NCBI GenBank assembly: GCA_014801075.1 | Contig: JAAVEW010000008.1 | Coordinates: 51,421-115,420, forward strand | DNA: 64,000 bases | Source: Barnesiella sp. | GTDB lineage: Bacteria > Bacteroidota > Bacteroidia > Bacteroidales > Muribaculaceae | Direction of reading: 5' to 3' | Part shown: positions 36,355 to 44,296 of the stretch, piece by piece | How the letters are laid out: every line of letters starts with the position of its first letter | Position numbering within the stretch: the first letter of the stretch is position 1 | Notes under the pieces: model-generated | What the model saw: only the letters and a program-made list of their open reading frames with translations | Told to the model about the DNA's origin: nothing | Database searches by the model: none | Position numbers and translations under genes: made by a program

Positions 36355-37526
36355 TTTTTATTCAAATATATATACGTGGCGCAACGAATCATTTCGCAGC
36401 ACACCAACGGGATAAACAACAGATTTGTAGACTGATGGAAGAACGGCTGTCCGACCAACCAGACTAAAAGTAATGCAAAGTTAATGATTTGAAAGTAAAA
36501 AACAATGTATTTACACTTTTTAAACCAAATAATCAGCGGAATGATGAGGCAAAGCGGGTCGGCCCACAGCAAATTGATGTTGGGCGACGTGGCCTCGTGC
36601 TCCGATATGAACACCAGGAAGGCGGCTATGAGACCTATGAAACCGACTGAGCCGAAGAGGATTGCGTCAAACCACCGCGACTCGCGGCGGTGCTTGATGT
36701 TGTTGCGCGAGATGATGATGGTCCACACGGTGAGCAGTGCTATAATGATTGGTGGCCAGGGCATTGACGACTCGGAGGGGGTTCCGATTTCGGAGTAGAG
36801 CAGCGTTTCGATGCCTGCGGTGAAGGGTCGGGCCACACCGTCAGCAGCTATGATTTCGCTGTCGGAGGCCATCTCGCAGAGGTATATCGGGGCGAAAGCT
36901 CGTTCTCTCGGAGTGACCTTTTGATCGATGCCCGAACCTAAAGCGAAGTCAATAAATAGCTGATAAGCAGGGAAATTGGTGTGATAGCGGCGCATTTCGT
37001 CACGTATGGTCACCGATTCCTCCGGCACGTTGACGGCGAGATGAGCGCCATCGACAGCAAGCGCTTTCTCAATGATGGCGAGCGGCCGCGTGGCGCAGTT
37101 GTCGCGCACGTAGTTGTAGCGGTAGATGCGGTTCTCGGGCTGCAGGTTGATGTTGACAAGGCGCACCACCTCTTCGGCTTCGGCAGGGGAGAGGTTGAGC
37201 GGCTGCTCCTTGACGTAACGGCCGGAGCGGGCGTATTCGGCAAGGAACCAGGTCATTGGCGTGGCGCCGATGCTGTAGTCGGTTTCTCCTTTTACGAAGC
37301 GGTAGGCGAAATTGGGGGTGTTGAAGTCGAAGATGCCCCAGTTGACCACCATATCGTCGTCGTCGGTCGTGATGCGCAGAGCCGAGTGTCCCTCAAGCTG
37401 ATATGTCTTTTCGCCCGGACCGACTGTGAGCAGCGATATGCGCGGAGCTGACGCTGAAGCCACGTTGACGGCCAGGAGTAGAAGTGCGAATATATAGCCC
37501 TTGAACAGCAGGGAGGTTACTTTCAT
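36330..37526 (-). CDS. Lnb N-terminal periplasmic domain protein (DUF4105) with C-terminal membrane helices
   Basis: 398 residues. A signal peptide (about 1-26) is followed by the DUF4105/Lnb domain: YQLEGHSALRI with His47, VNWGIFDFNTPNFAYRFVKG, and YNYVRDNCATRPLAIIEKAL with Cys144. His and Cys form an NlpC/P60-like pair. From about 255 there are five or so membrane helices. In Bifidobacterium the Lnb name comes from lacto-N-biosidase, but DUF4105 proteins in Bacteroidetes are of unknown function and may be amidase or transferase-like. It is the first gene of a pair with the pseudo-phosphatase (25 bp overlap). Confidence 0.85.
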   Translation of the reverse strand: MKVTSLLFKGYIFALLLLAVNVASASAPRISLLTVGPGEKTYQLEGHSALRITTDDDDMVVNWGIFDFNTPNFAYRFVKGETDYSIGATPMTWFLAEYARSGRYVKEQPLNLSPAEAEEVVRLVNINLQPENRIYRYNYVRDNCATRPLAIIEKALAVDGAHLAVNVPEESVTIRDEMRRYHTNFPAYQLFIDFALGSGIDQKVTPRERAFAPIYLCEMASDSEIIAADGVARPFTAGIETLLYSEIGTPSESSMPWPPIIIALLTVWTIIISRNNIKHRRESRWFDAILFGSVGFIGLIAAFLVFISEHEATSPNINLLWADPLCLIIPLIIWFKKCKYIVFYFQIINFALLLVWLVGQPFFHQSTNLLFIPLVCCEMIRCATYIYLNKKCLDPTKA

Positions 37527-37588
37527 TGAAATTTAATTTTTAACGGATACACATTAATATATAGCAATATATACCGTAATTAATCCCG

Positions 37589-37596
37589 CAAATTTA
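37589..37596 (-). promoter_or_regulatory. Putative -7 element upstream of the DUF4105 gene
   Basis: TAAATTTG on the minus strand fits TAnnTTTG; the -33 region is weak. The leader would be about 56 bases. Confidence 0.35.
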
Positions 37597-37723
37597 CAAA
37601 AATTATTGCTAACTTGCAGTGTACTGCTCAATAAAAACGTCCCCGCAACTGTTTTTATTGCAGCAAAGCGGCTGAGGTGTCGGAAAATATCGGTAATTTA
37701 GCTGACGGGTAATTATAAAAACA

Positions 37724-37754
37724 GTATATTGCAATTATATAAATCGTATATTGC
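37724..37754 (+). repeat. Paired GTATATTGC motifs upstream of the A1S_2505-like gene
   Basis: GTATATTGC occurs at 37724-37732 and 37746-37754, 22 bases apart (two helical turns). A similar inverted motif (GCAATATATAC) is at 37564-37574 near the divergent gene start. It could be an operator for the divergent pair, or chance in AT-rich DNA. Confidence 0.3.
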
Positions 37755-37785
37755 TAACGAATAATAAAAATTAATATAACAAACT

Positions 37786-38214
37786 ATGGGACTGAAATAT
37801 ACACCTGAGAATATCACGCATCTCGATGAGGATGAAATCTTTGTGTTCGGCAGCAATCTTGCGGGCAACCACGGCGGCGGCGCAGCGCGCACAGCGTTGG
37901 AGCGCTTTGGCGCTATCCGCGGTCAGGGTGTCGGTCTGCAGGGGCAATCCTACGCGATTCCTACCATGCAGGGGGGCGTCGAGACTATCAAGCCGTATGT
38001 CGACGAATTTATCGCGCTGGCGCGCGAATGGGATCAGACCACTTTCTATGTGACCCGAATAGGCTGTGGCATAGCCGGTTTCAAGGATGAGGAGATAGCT
38101 CCGCTCTTTGCCGAGGCCCTGCCGCTATACAATGTCAGACTGCCAAAATCATTTGTGGATATTCTAACTAAATCCAAACACTCTCTTACTTCCGAGGAGG
38201 CTACCGGCGTTTGA
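37786..38214 (+). CDS. A1S_2505 family protein (macro-domain-like fold suspected)
   Basis: 142 residues. The start KYTPENITHLDEDEIFVFGS, then NLAGNHGGGAARTALERFGA, GVGLQGQSYAIPTMQ and YVTRIGCGIAGFKDEEIAPL match a family often named A1S_2505 phage non-structural protein. The glycine-rich stretch resembles the nucleotide-binding loops of macro domains, so ADP-ribose or nucleotide binding is possible but not shown. The family occurs on chromosomes as well as in phages; nothing else here is phage-like. The 3' end overlaps the convergent AlkD-like gene by 14 bp. Confidence 0.75.
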   Translation: MGLKYTPENITHLDEDEIFVFGSNLAGNHGGGAARTALERFGAIRGQGVGLQGQSYAIPTMQGGVETIKPYVDEFIALAREWDQTTFYVTRIGCGIAGFKDEEIAPLFAEALPLYNVRLPKSFVDILTKSKHSLTSEEATGV

Positions 38215-38956
38215 GCCAGTAGAGACGCTCCGCCTCCGGGAAACGCTCTATGGCATAGCGCAGTGAGGTGCGGGGCAGGCGCGCGTAGTTGGCTTCGAGG
38301 TAATCGAGCAGAAGCTGCTTGTCGCGTTTGCCTACTTCGCGCAGCATCCAGCCTATGGCCTTGTGTATCAGGTCGTGGCGATGGTTGATGAGTCGCGATG
38401 CGAGGGTAAGCGCCGGTTGTAGCACGCCGTTCTGTATCAGGTAGAGGGTGCTGACTATCGCTATGCGCTGCTCCCACAGGTCGGGGCTTTCGGAGAGTCG
38501 CAGCAGCAGAGAGTAATCGCCTGTGGCGGAGTGATATATCTGTGCGCCTATGACCTTTGGCGCGGAGAGGTCCACGAGGTCCCAGTTGTTGGCGCGGCGG
38601 GCGTTGGCTGTGTAGAAATCGGCAATCGCTTTGCGGCGGGCGGCTTTCTCGTCGCTATCCTTGCCGCGGACGGGCAATGCGACTTTCATCTCCTCCACGA
38701 GGAGCAGGAATCCTGCGAGTCTCACTTCATGCCATCGGCTCTGCAACAGTTTTTCAATCTCGGCGAACGGTACGCGGCGCTTCGCCTCCTTGACGACGGC
38801 ATGCGTTGCCGGCACTTTGATGCCGAGAAATTCGTCACCCTCGCCATATTCCCCCGGAGCGGTGCGGAAAAAGCGCATCAGTATCTCGCGCTTTTCATCG
38901 TCGCGCTGTTCGATAAGTGTTTCTTCGATTTCCTGAGCGGAGATAGTTGCTGCCAT
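38201..38956 (-). CDS. DNA alkylation repair protein (AlkD-like)
   Basis: 251 residues of helical HEAT-like repeats. FFRTAPGEYGEGDEFLGIKV at the start, HEVRLAGFLLLVEEM, and RRANNWDLVDLSAPKVIGAQ (with the Trp-Asp pair that contacts the lesion in AlkD) are diagnostic, followed by WEQRIAIVSTLYLI and HKAIGWMLREVGKRD. AlkD-type glycosylases remove bulky or charged N3/N7-alkyl purines without flipping the base. Gene order suggests it ends a run of four minus-strand genes (dusB, DUF2807, flippase, this one) with gaps of 64-69 bp. Confidence 0.92.
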   Translation of the reverse strand: MAATISAQEIEETLIEQRDDEKREILMRFFRTAPGEYGEGDEFLGIKVPATHAVVKEAKRRVPFAEIEKLLQSRWHEVRLAGFLLLVEEMKVALPVRGKDSDEKAARRKAIADFYTANARRANNWDLVDLSAPKVIGAQIYHSATGDYSLLLRLSESPDLWEQRIAIVSTLYLIQNGVLQPALTLASRLINHRHDLIHKAIGWMLREVGKRDKQLLLDYLEANYARLPRTSLRYAIERFPEAERLYWLKRR

Positions 38957-39020
38957 AGTGATGGAGTGGATTGGTGAGTGAGGGTGGAATTTATGCGGGG
39001 AGACGGGGAGTGGAAACGGA

Positions 39021-40505
39021 TTAAAGTGTGCGGTTACGCCCTGTGAGGTAGGCTATTACGTCATGTTGGATGCGCGAGGGCAATATGAAGTTGGCGCCGG
39101 CGTAAAGAACGAGGGCTGCTATGCCTTGCGTGATGAGCAGCAGCCAGTCGCTCATGCCGGTGGTTGCGAGCAGACCAACTATAACGCTGATTATCAGCGT
39201 CACGGCGAAGTAGGGGAAGAGGTCGGAGAGGTAGCTGCCCACGCTTATTTTGGTGATTCGTGCGGTCACGACGAGAGTTGCCACCCAAGTGATGAACGAT
39301 GCGGCAACCTGCCCCCAGAGCAGTATCGTCAGGCCATAGACAGCGTTGTCGTAGGTTGCCAGCGACACGTAGGGGAGCGCTATGATGATACCGACCACGG
39401 CGGCTGCGTCGCGCACCACTTCGAGCCAAAATATGGCACGGGAGTGGCCGAGCGATAGTATGTAGTTGTTATACAGCGTGTTGATAACGGTGAAGATACC
39501 GCGCACGAGCAGTAGCTGGAAGAGTATAATCGAGGCGTCCCACTTGGTGCCGAACAGCACGTGGAACATCGGCGTGGCAATCACAATAAGAAATATCATG
39601 CAGGGGAAGAGCAGATAGGCGGTAAAGCGGTTCATCTTCTTGACCACGCGGCTGAAACGCTCCTCGTCGTCCTGCACCTCGGAGAGCGCGGGGAGAAAGG
39701 AGGAGGATAGCACCTGTGTCATGGATGATATGCCGAGCTTGCTCCACTTGTCGGCCTGACTGTAGTAGCCCAACTGAGTGAGGCCCACACGGTTACCTAT
39801 GACAAAGGAGTAGATGTTCTGGAAAGTGACGTAGAGAAAGGTGGTCATCATCATGTTACCGCCGATTTTGAAAAACGAGCGGAGCGCTTTCCACGACAGT
39901 ATCATCTGCGGCCACCAGCGGCAGTAGGCCCAGAGCGCTATGCTCTTGACGCCCTGCAGCACGATGGTCTGCCACACGATGGCCCATGCGCCGTAGCCCG
40001 CCACGGCGAGCCATATACCCGCGATACCGCCGGCAAAGAGGCCGAGGGTGTTGGTGATGGCGATGGGACGGAAGTCCATCTTCTTCATCAGTCGGTTGGT
40101 CTGCACGATGGCCGTGGCGTTGACGATGAATGAGAGGAACATGACGCGGCTTAGAGGTATCAGCCGCTCGTCACCCTGAAACATGTCGGCAATCCATGGC
40201 GCGCACACCCACAGCACGGCGTAGAGGATAACGGCGATGAGGAGGTTGAACCAGAACACCGAACTGTAGTCGGTCTCGGTAGGTCGTTTGCGCTGTATCA
40301 GCGCGTAGGAGAATCCGCTGTCAACCATCATGAGCGCGTAGGACTGGAATATGGTCAGCGCTCCGATTAAGCCGAACGCCTCGCGCGAGAGTTCACGCGC
40401 CAGTATTATCCCCGTCACGGCGTAGAGCAGCTGCGAGGACACGCGGTCGATAATATTCCACTTTATCGACTTGGCTGTGAGATGTTTGAGGGTCGGTTGC
40501 GACAT
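39021..40505 (-). CDS. Polysaccharide flippase (Wzx/MATE-like)
   Basis: 494 residues with about 12-14 membrane helices. The N-terminal SIKWNIIDRVSSQLLYAVTG and GIILARELSREAFGLIGALT are typical of the lipopolysaccharide biosynthesis/oligosaccharide flippase family, as is the mid-protein QLGYYSQADKWSKLGISSMT. It probably flips lipid-linked glycans across the inner membrane. It is not inside a glycan cluster, so the substrate is unknown. A sugar-related operon lies 10 kb away. Confidence 0.88.
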   Translation of the reverse strand: MSQPTLKHLTAKSIKWNIIDRVSSQLLYAVTGIILARELSREAFGLIGALTIFQSYALMMVDSGFSYALIQRKRPTETDYSSVFWFNLLIAVILYAVLWVCAPWIADMFQGDERLIPLSRVMFLSFIVNATAIVQTNRLMKKMDFRPIAITNTLGLFAGGIAGIWLAVAGYGAWAIVWQTIVLQGVKSIALWAYCRWWPQMILSWKALRSFFKIGGNMMMTTFLYVTFQNIYSFVIGNRVGLTQLGYYSQADKWSKLGISSMTQVLSSSFLPALSEVQDDEERFSRVVKKMNRFTAYLLFPCMIFLIVIATPMFHVLFGTKWDASIILFQLLLVRGIFTVINTLYNNYILSLGHSRAIFWLEVVRDAAAVVGIIIALPYVSLATYDNAVYGLTILLWGQVAASFITWVATLVVTARITKISVGSYLSDLFPYFAVTLIISVIVGLLATTGMSDWLLLITQGIAALVLYAGANFILPSRIQHDVIAYLTGRNRTL

Positions 40506-40571
40506 GCGGCGGAGATAAGTAGAGCCTAATTCTACCGATATTATAAAATGATTTTCAACTTCTGCTTATCT

Positions 40572-41273
40572 TTACTCCATTTCGGAATGCTTGATGCCTA
40601 CGCCGCGGCTCTTGACGGTAGGTGGTGTCTTGCGATAGTACACTTTGCCCGAGCCGGCACCCATCACGGTGATTGCCTCCGAGGGGTTGCAGCCGATGCT
40701 GCCGGTGCCCACTACCGATGCTTTCACCTTGACGGCGTCGAGACGGTCGGCAAGGATTGTGCCGGTGCCTACGAGGTGGAGGTTGGCGTTGGTGCAGCGA
40801 CCTTCGACGGTGAGCTGACCGTTGCCCGAACGCAGGGCTGCGTCGACCGACGAGGCTTGCACGCCGGGGATGGAGAGGCGTCCGTTGCCTATGAGGGTAG
40901 CCTTGAACTTGTCCATCGAGGGGAGATTGTTGACCTTGACCAGCGAGTCGCCGCTGTTGGTAACTGCCTGGAGTGAAGTGGAGTAAACGCGCACGCGGGG
41001 TATCTTTTCGCCGGTGGGGTAATCGGCGTCGGTCTGGATTACGAGTTTGCCGCGGCCGTTGTTGTCGAAGAGTATCCATGAAGCCTGAGCGTCGGTGGCG
41101 TCAAACACGGCGTAGCCGGCCGAGTCGGGGTTGCAGTAGTAGTCGACGGGAACACTGTTGTCGACACGCAACTCCTTGAAGTCGTTGACTTTGAGTTCGT
41201 AGTGCTGCTTGGTCTGGGCAAATGACGCAACGGAGGCGGTCAGGGCGATGAGCAGGGTGGAGAGTAATTTCAT
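40572..41273 (-). CDS. Exported DUF2807 (head GIN domain) protein
   Basis: 233 residues. A signal peptide (MKLLSTLLIALTASVASFAQ) is followed by a repetitive beta-helix-like body: FKELRVDNSVPVDYYCN, the repeated G-N-G steps (LIGNGRLSIPGVQ, LRSGNGQLTVEGR) and ASVVGTGSIGCNPS. The domain is known as putative auto-transporter adhesin, head GIN; despite that name no transporter domain exists here. It is likely periplasmic or surface-exposed with unknown ligand. It lies between dusB and the flippase. Confidence 0.85.
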   Translation of the reverse strand: MKLLSTLLIALTASVASFAQTKQHYELKVNDFKELRVDNSVPVDYYCNPDSAGYAVFDATDAQASWILFDNNGRGKLVIQTDADYPTGEKIPRVRVYSTSLQAVTNSGDSLVKVNNLPSMDKFKATLIGNGRLSIPGVQASSVDAALRSGNGQLTVEGRCTNANLHLVGTGTILADRLDAVKVKASVVGTGSIGCNPSEAITVMGAGSGKVYYRKTPPTVKSRGVGIKHSEME

Positions 41274-41342
41274 ATAATTCGGTTTGGCTGCTAAGGGTTA
41301 GACTGTTGTAGCTCTGAAATGTGTAGCTCTGAGGTAAGTAGC

Positions 41343-42344
41343 TTATTGATTTGTAGCTTGTTGGTTCTGTGCCAGGAGGTCGTAGACCTTGTCGAGTATC
41401 GACATCAGTTCGTCGGGGGTATCGGCTCGGAGCATTGCAATGCGTGTCTCGCGGAAGTTGGGAATCCCTTTGAAGAGGGGCGACGCGGCGAGATGGCGGC
41501 GTATGTGCAGGATGCCGCGGTAGGAGTCGATGCGGTCGATGCTTTCTGTAATCTGGCGGCGGAGTATTTCAAACTTCTTCTCCAGCGGCAGCGGGGTGTA
41601 GCTGCCTGTGGTGAGGTATTCCTTGATGTCGTGGAATATCCATGGCGCGCCGATTGATGCGCGGCCCACCATGATACCGTCCACGCCGGAGTGTTCAAAG
41701 GCCCGGCGAGCGAGTTCGGGCGAGGTGATGTCTCCGTTGCCTATCACGGGAATGTGCAGGCGCGGGTTGGCCTTCACGGCGGCTATCATATCCCAGTCGG
41801 CGTTGCCGCTGTAGAGCTGCGAGCGGGTGCGGCCATGCACGGTAAGTGCTTGTATGCCGCAGTCCTGCAACTGCTCGGCGAGGTTAACGATGATGCGTGA
41901 GTCATGGTCCCAGCCGAGACGCGTCTTGACGGTGACGGGAATATCCATAGCGTCGACCACGGCACGCGTTATCTCAAGCATCTTGGGAATGTCGCGAAGC
42001 ATTCCCGCTCCGGCACCTTTTCCGGCAACCTTTTTCACGGGGCAACCGAAGTTGATGTCGATTATTTCGGGATTGGCCTGACGGGCTATGTGGGCCGCCT
42101 CGACCATCGGACCGGCCTCACGGCCATAAATCTGGATGGCGGCGGGGCGTTCCTTGGGGTTAATCTCAAGTTTGCGGGTGGTTGCCTGGATATTGCGCAC
42201 GAGAGCGTCGGCCGAAACAAACTCGGTGTACACCATGTCGGCGCCGAGTTCGCGGCATATCGTGCGGAAGGAAGTGTCGGTCACATCCTCCATCGGCGCA
42301 AGCATCACCGGTCTCTCACCCAAATCTATATTACCTATTTTCAT
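41343..42344 (-). CDS. dusB: tRNA-dihydrouridine synthase
   Basis: 333 residues. The DusB-type TIM barrel is shown by PVMLAPMEDVTDTSFRTICR at the start, VYTEFVSADALVR, FGCPVKKVAGKGAGAGMLRD with the catalytic Cys, and TVHGRTRSQLYSGNADWDMI. FMN binding is indicated by GNGDITSPELARR and GIMVGRASIGAPWIF. It reduces uridines in the tRNA D-loop. A promoter match lies upstream at 42437-42444. Confidence 0.95.
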   Translation of the reverse strand: MKIGNIDLGERPVMLAPMEDVTDTSFRTICRELGADMVYTEFVSADALVRNIQATTRKLEINPKERPAAIQIYGREAGPMVEAAHIARQANPEIIDINFGCPVKKVAGKGAGAGMLRDIPKMLEITRAVVDAMDIPVTVKTRLGWDHDSRIIVNLAEQLQDCGIQALTVHGRTRSQLYSGNADWDMIAAVKANPRLHIPVIGNGDITSPELARRAFEHSGVDGIMVGRASIGAPWIFHDIKEYLTTGSYTPLPLEKKFEILRRQITESIDRIDSYRGILHIRRHLAASPLFKGIPNFRETRIAMLRADTPDELMSILDKVYDLLAQNQQATNQ

Positions 42345-42436
42345 ACCGAAACACTAATATTCACTCAATAAAGATACTCATTGCAAGCGTGACAGCCGGC
42401 AAAAGCTGAGGATACCTTCAAAGAGCTATTCAACTG

Positions 42437-42444
42437 CAAAGTTA
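42437..42444 (-). promoter_or_regulatory. Putative -7 element upstream of dusB
   Basis: TAACTTTG on the minus strand fits TAnnTTTG, with a TTTG 17 bases upstream, slightly close. The leader would be about 85 bases. Confidence 0.35.
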
Positions 42445-42519
42445 CGATTTTTTCCCCACTCCAAAAAATCCCCTTTTATCCAATTCCCACCATAAATTCT
42501 CCATTTTTGCCTATTTGGA

Positions 42520-42553
42520 GGACGAGTCGGACCAGTCGGACCAGTCGGACAGC
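42520..42553. repeat. 9-bp tandem array E1 (GGACSAGTC)
   Basis: Three full units, GGACGAGTC, GGACCAGTC, GGACCAGTC (42520-42546), and a partial fourth (GGACAGC). It lies 17 bases downstream of the four-helix-bundle gene stop. The same unit recurs in E2 and, inverted, in E3. Confidence 0.9.
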
Positions 42554-42569
42554 TATTGGGCGGGGGCGG

Positions 42570-43151
42570 TTATTTGGGGCCTCGGTTGTTTTTGCCGCGG
42601 TAGGCGAGGCGGGCGTGCATCATTTGTTCGCGTATGCCGCCATGTTGCAGAAACATTTCCTGTTGCTTTTCAATCAGTCGGCGAAGCATGTAAGTAGCTT
42701 GATTTATGAGCGTTATTGCAAGGTTTCCCATTTCCTCGTCATTCAACTTCTGCAACAAGGGTTGGTAGTCGGTCAACAACCGCTCGTCTCTGCAGAACGC
42801 CCTTAATTTTTGGTAGCGCTGATGGTCAACGCCCCATTGCTGCAAACCTCTTACCCGGAGATAATCTTCAAAATCGACCAGAAGTTCTTCAAGGCTCGCT
42901 TTGGCAACATTTGTGAGTTTAATCTCCGTCTCGGTTGAAGTGGAGGATGCTTTACTCCCTTCCGCGATATTCTGTTTTCCCGAGCGGGCGGCCTGTATCA
43001 TTTGGTCGACAGTTCGGTCGCCGCGGCATAGAAATCTTGACGTAAAAGCGAACGTGACATCGTAGATTACTTCGGTAATCCGATAAACCTTAAGGTTTCT
43101 GTAGCCACCACGATGTGGAAGAAAACTCATATCACCCGAAGCAGCAGCCAT
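42570..43151 (-). CDS. Four-helix-bundle protein with suffix domain (Avd/IVS-like)
   Basis: 193 residues. The core matches the 23S rRNA intervening-sequence/Avd-like family: YRNLKVYRITEVIYDVTFAF, RTVDQMIQAARSGKQNIAEG, then the SKASSTSTETEIKLTNVAKA and SLEELLVDFEDYLRVR helices. The C-terminal part (about 150-193) is the suffix extension of the Bacteroidetes form. Avd partners the reverse transcriptase of diversity-generating retroelements, but no such enzyme, template repeat or rRNA gene is in the window, so this is a stand-alone member of unknown role. It is bracketed by GGACNNGTC tandem arrays. The ATG at 43151 or an internal ATG at 43130 could be the start. Confidence 0.88.
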   Translation of the reverse strand: MAAASGDMSFLPHRGGYRNLKVYRITEVIYDVTFAFTSRFLCRGDRTVDQMIQAARSGKQNIAEGSKASSTSTETEIKLTNVAKASLEELLVDFEDYLRVRGLQQWGVDHQRYQKLRAFCRDERLLTDYQPLLQKLNDEEMGNLAITLINQATYMLRRLIEKQQEMFLQHGGIREQMMHARLAYRGKNNRGPK

Positions 43152-43226
43152 AATATCACTTTTTATTGGTGGAAATTAACACGTAAATCTCAAAGATTCA
43201 CAAAGTTAACTAAATAAGGGGATAAT

Positions 43227-43251
43227 AAAAATTTTCCGGAGGAAAATTTTT
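43227..43251. terminator. AT-rich hairpin, possible terminator
   Basis: AAAAATTTTCC (43227-43237) is the perfect reverse complement of GGAAAATTTTT (43241-43251) with a 3-base loop. A- and T-runs flank both sides, so it could end transcription from the lipoprotein gene or simply be an AT-rich fold. Confidence 0.4.
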
Positions 43252-43280
43252 AAAAAAATATTGAGAGGGGAGGGATTGGA

Positions 43281-43325
43281 GGACGAGTCGGACAGGTCGG
43301 ACAGGTCGGACCAGTCGGACAGGTC
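43281..43325. repeat. 9-bp tandem array E2 (GGACNNGTC)
   Basis: Five contiguous 9-base units: GGACGAGTC, GGACAGGTC twice, GGACCAGTC, GGACAGGTC. Same orientation as E1, 130 bp upstream of the four-helix-bundle ATG. Confidence 0.9.
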
Positions 43326-43482
43326 GGACGCCGGTAGATAGCTTAAGCTACTGAGTTGATTGAAGTTACTTGGAATTTTCAACCATGCATTTACTGTAAT
43401 TATCGGCACTAACCGCTTGGCATAGTAAGATATTACAGGTCAAGGACAGTTAAGGTCAGGTCAGGGACAAGACAGGTCAGGT

Positions 43483-43524
43483 TGGTCCGACCCGTCTGAC
43501 TCGTCCGACTGGTCTGACCTGTCC
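43483..43524. repeat. 9-bp tandem array E3, inverted
   Basis: Four units read in the opposite sense (TGGTCCGAC, CCGTCTGAC, TCGTCCGAC, TGGTCTGAC) and a partial fifth (CTGTCC). It could pair with E2, 157 bases away, as a long imperfect hairpin in RNA. It lies 46 bases after the stop of the lipoprotein gene. Confidence 0.85.
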
Positions 43525-43570
43525 TATATCTTGACTATATCATGTGTAAGAGTCCTTTGATGGTTTGTTG

Positions 43571-44248
43571 TTACAGGTCATCAATGACTTTGGAACGGAG
43601 GTTATCTGAGTTGATTTTATCGCTGTATTTAAGGTTGAGGAAAGCTCCAAGACCATACTCAAAGTCCATAAATATGGTTATTTTACCTTTTGGTGTATCG
43701 TATACGGTCTTGAAATCACAATTATCTGAAGCGAGTGCGATAAGTTTATCCTGATTAGTCCTTGGAGTTAAACGACTGTGAAATTCTTCTGTATTTTCAG
43801 CAGGTTCTCCATATTTTTCTGTGAGCAATTCGTTAAGCAGGCGGTATTTTCGCTCGATATCAGACCAGTCATCGCCGCATGGTATTATAACGGTGATGGC
43901 GTTTACAATATCTATGCCGTGCAACGTCGCAACGTATATGTTACATTTTTTGAAGCTGGCGAAGTCACCCTGTAAAATGGTAGCCCCGTTTTCTTCAGCG
44001 ACGTAGGTGAATCCGGCTTTTTCCATCTCTGAAACAAAGTCGTCTAATGTCCCGTCAATAGGGACTCCTTTGAAGGTAAGATGGTTACTGTTGGATGTAT
44101 TCGCTCTGTTTTCTTTGTCTTTGGTTACATTTTCTGATACATTTTCTGTCGAGGAAGAGTCGTCCTCTACGTTATTCTCCTTTTTTTCAGTGCAGTTGCA
44201 CAGACATAATGATGAGAATAAGATGAATGATAATGCGAAATTCTTCAT
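43571..44248 (-). CDS. Uncharacterised lipoprotein
   Basis: 225 residues. A hydrophobic start (MKNFALSFILFSSLCLCNC) ends in a Cys followed by TEKKENN, a plausible lipoprotein site with a relaxed lipobox. A low-complexity Ser/Glu/Asn linker follows to about residue 55. The globular domain starts at LTFKGVPIDGTLDDFVSEME and includes YRLLNELLTEKYGEPAENTE, a pattern common in Bacteroidetes lipoproteins of unknown function. Base composition is AT-rich relative to neighbours, which may mean later acquisition. It lies 48 bp downstream of the NERD gene. Confidence 0.75.
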   Translation of the reverse strand: MKNFALSFILFSSLCLCNCTEKKENNVEDDSSSTENVSENVTKDKENRANTSNSNHLTFKGVPIDGTLDDFVSEMEKAGFTYVAEENGATILQGDFASFKKCNIYVATLHGIDIVNAITVIIPCGDDWSDIERKYRLLNELLTEKYGEPAENTEEFHSRLTPRTNQDKLIALASDNCDFKTVYDTPKGKITIFMDFEYGLGAFLNLKYSDKINSDNLRSKVIDDL

Positions 44249-44296
44249 ATAGTAAATATTTAATTGTGAGCATGTGCGTGGCTCAAATGAGTGTGA

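Larger units (their letters stand above)
43152..43570. other. Intergenic region rich in short repeats
   Basis: A 419 bp gap between two minus-strand genes. It contains an AT-rich hairpin (43227-43251), 9-bp array E2 (43281-43325), about 120 bases with no recognised feature, and inverted array E3 (43483-43524) preceded by imperfect AGGTCAGG repeats (43453-43481). No gene is credible here; a 67-codon frame at 43206-43409 runs through the array and reads as Ser-Asp-Leu repeats. Confidence 0.75.

Noticed and set aside
37786..38214. Prophage remnant, because the protein family is named after a phage protein
   Set aside because: No other phage gene is nearby and the family is also chromosomal.
42570..43151. 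Diversity-generating retroelement
   Set aside because: Only the Avd-like protein is found; no reverse transcriptase and no template/variable repeat pair is seen nearby.
43206..43409. 67-codon minus-strand gene with Ser-Asp-Leu repeats
   Set aside because: The repeat is simply array E2 translated; no homology-like features.
42520..43524. Possible CRISPR array
   Set aside because: Units are 9 bases, contiguous, without spacers, and there are no cas genes.
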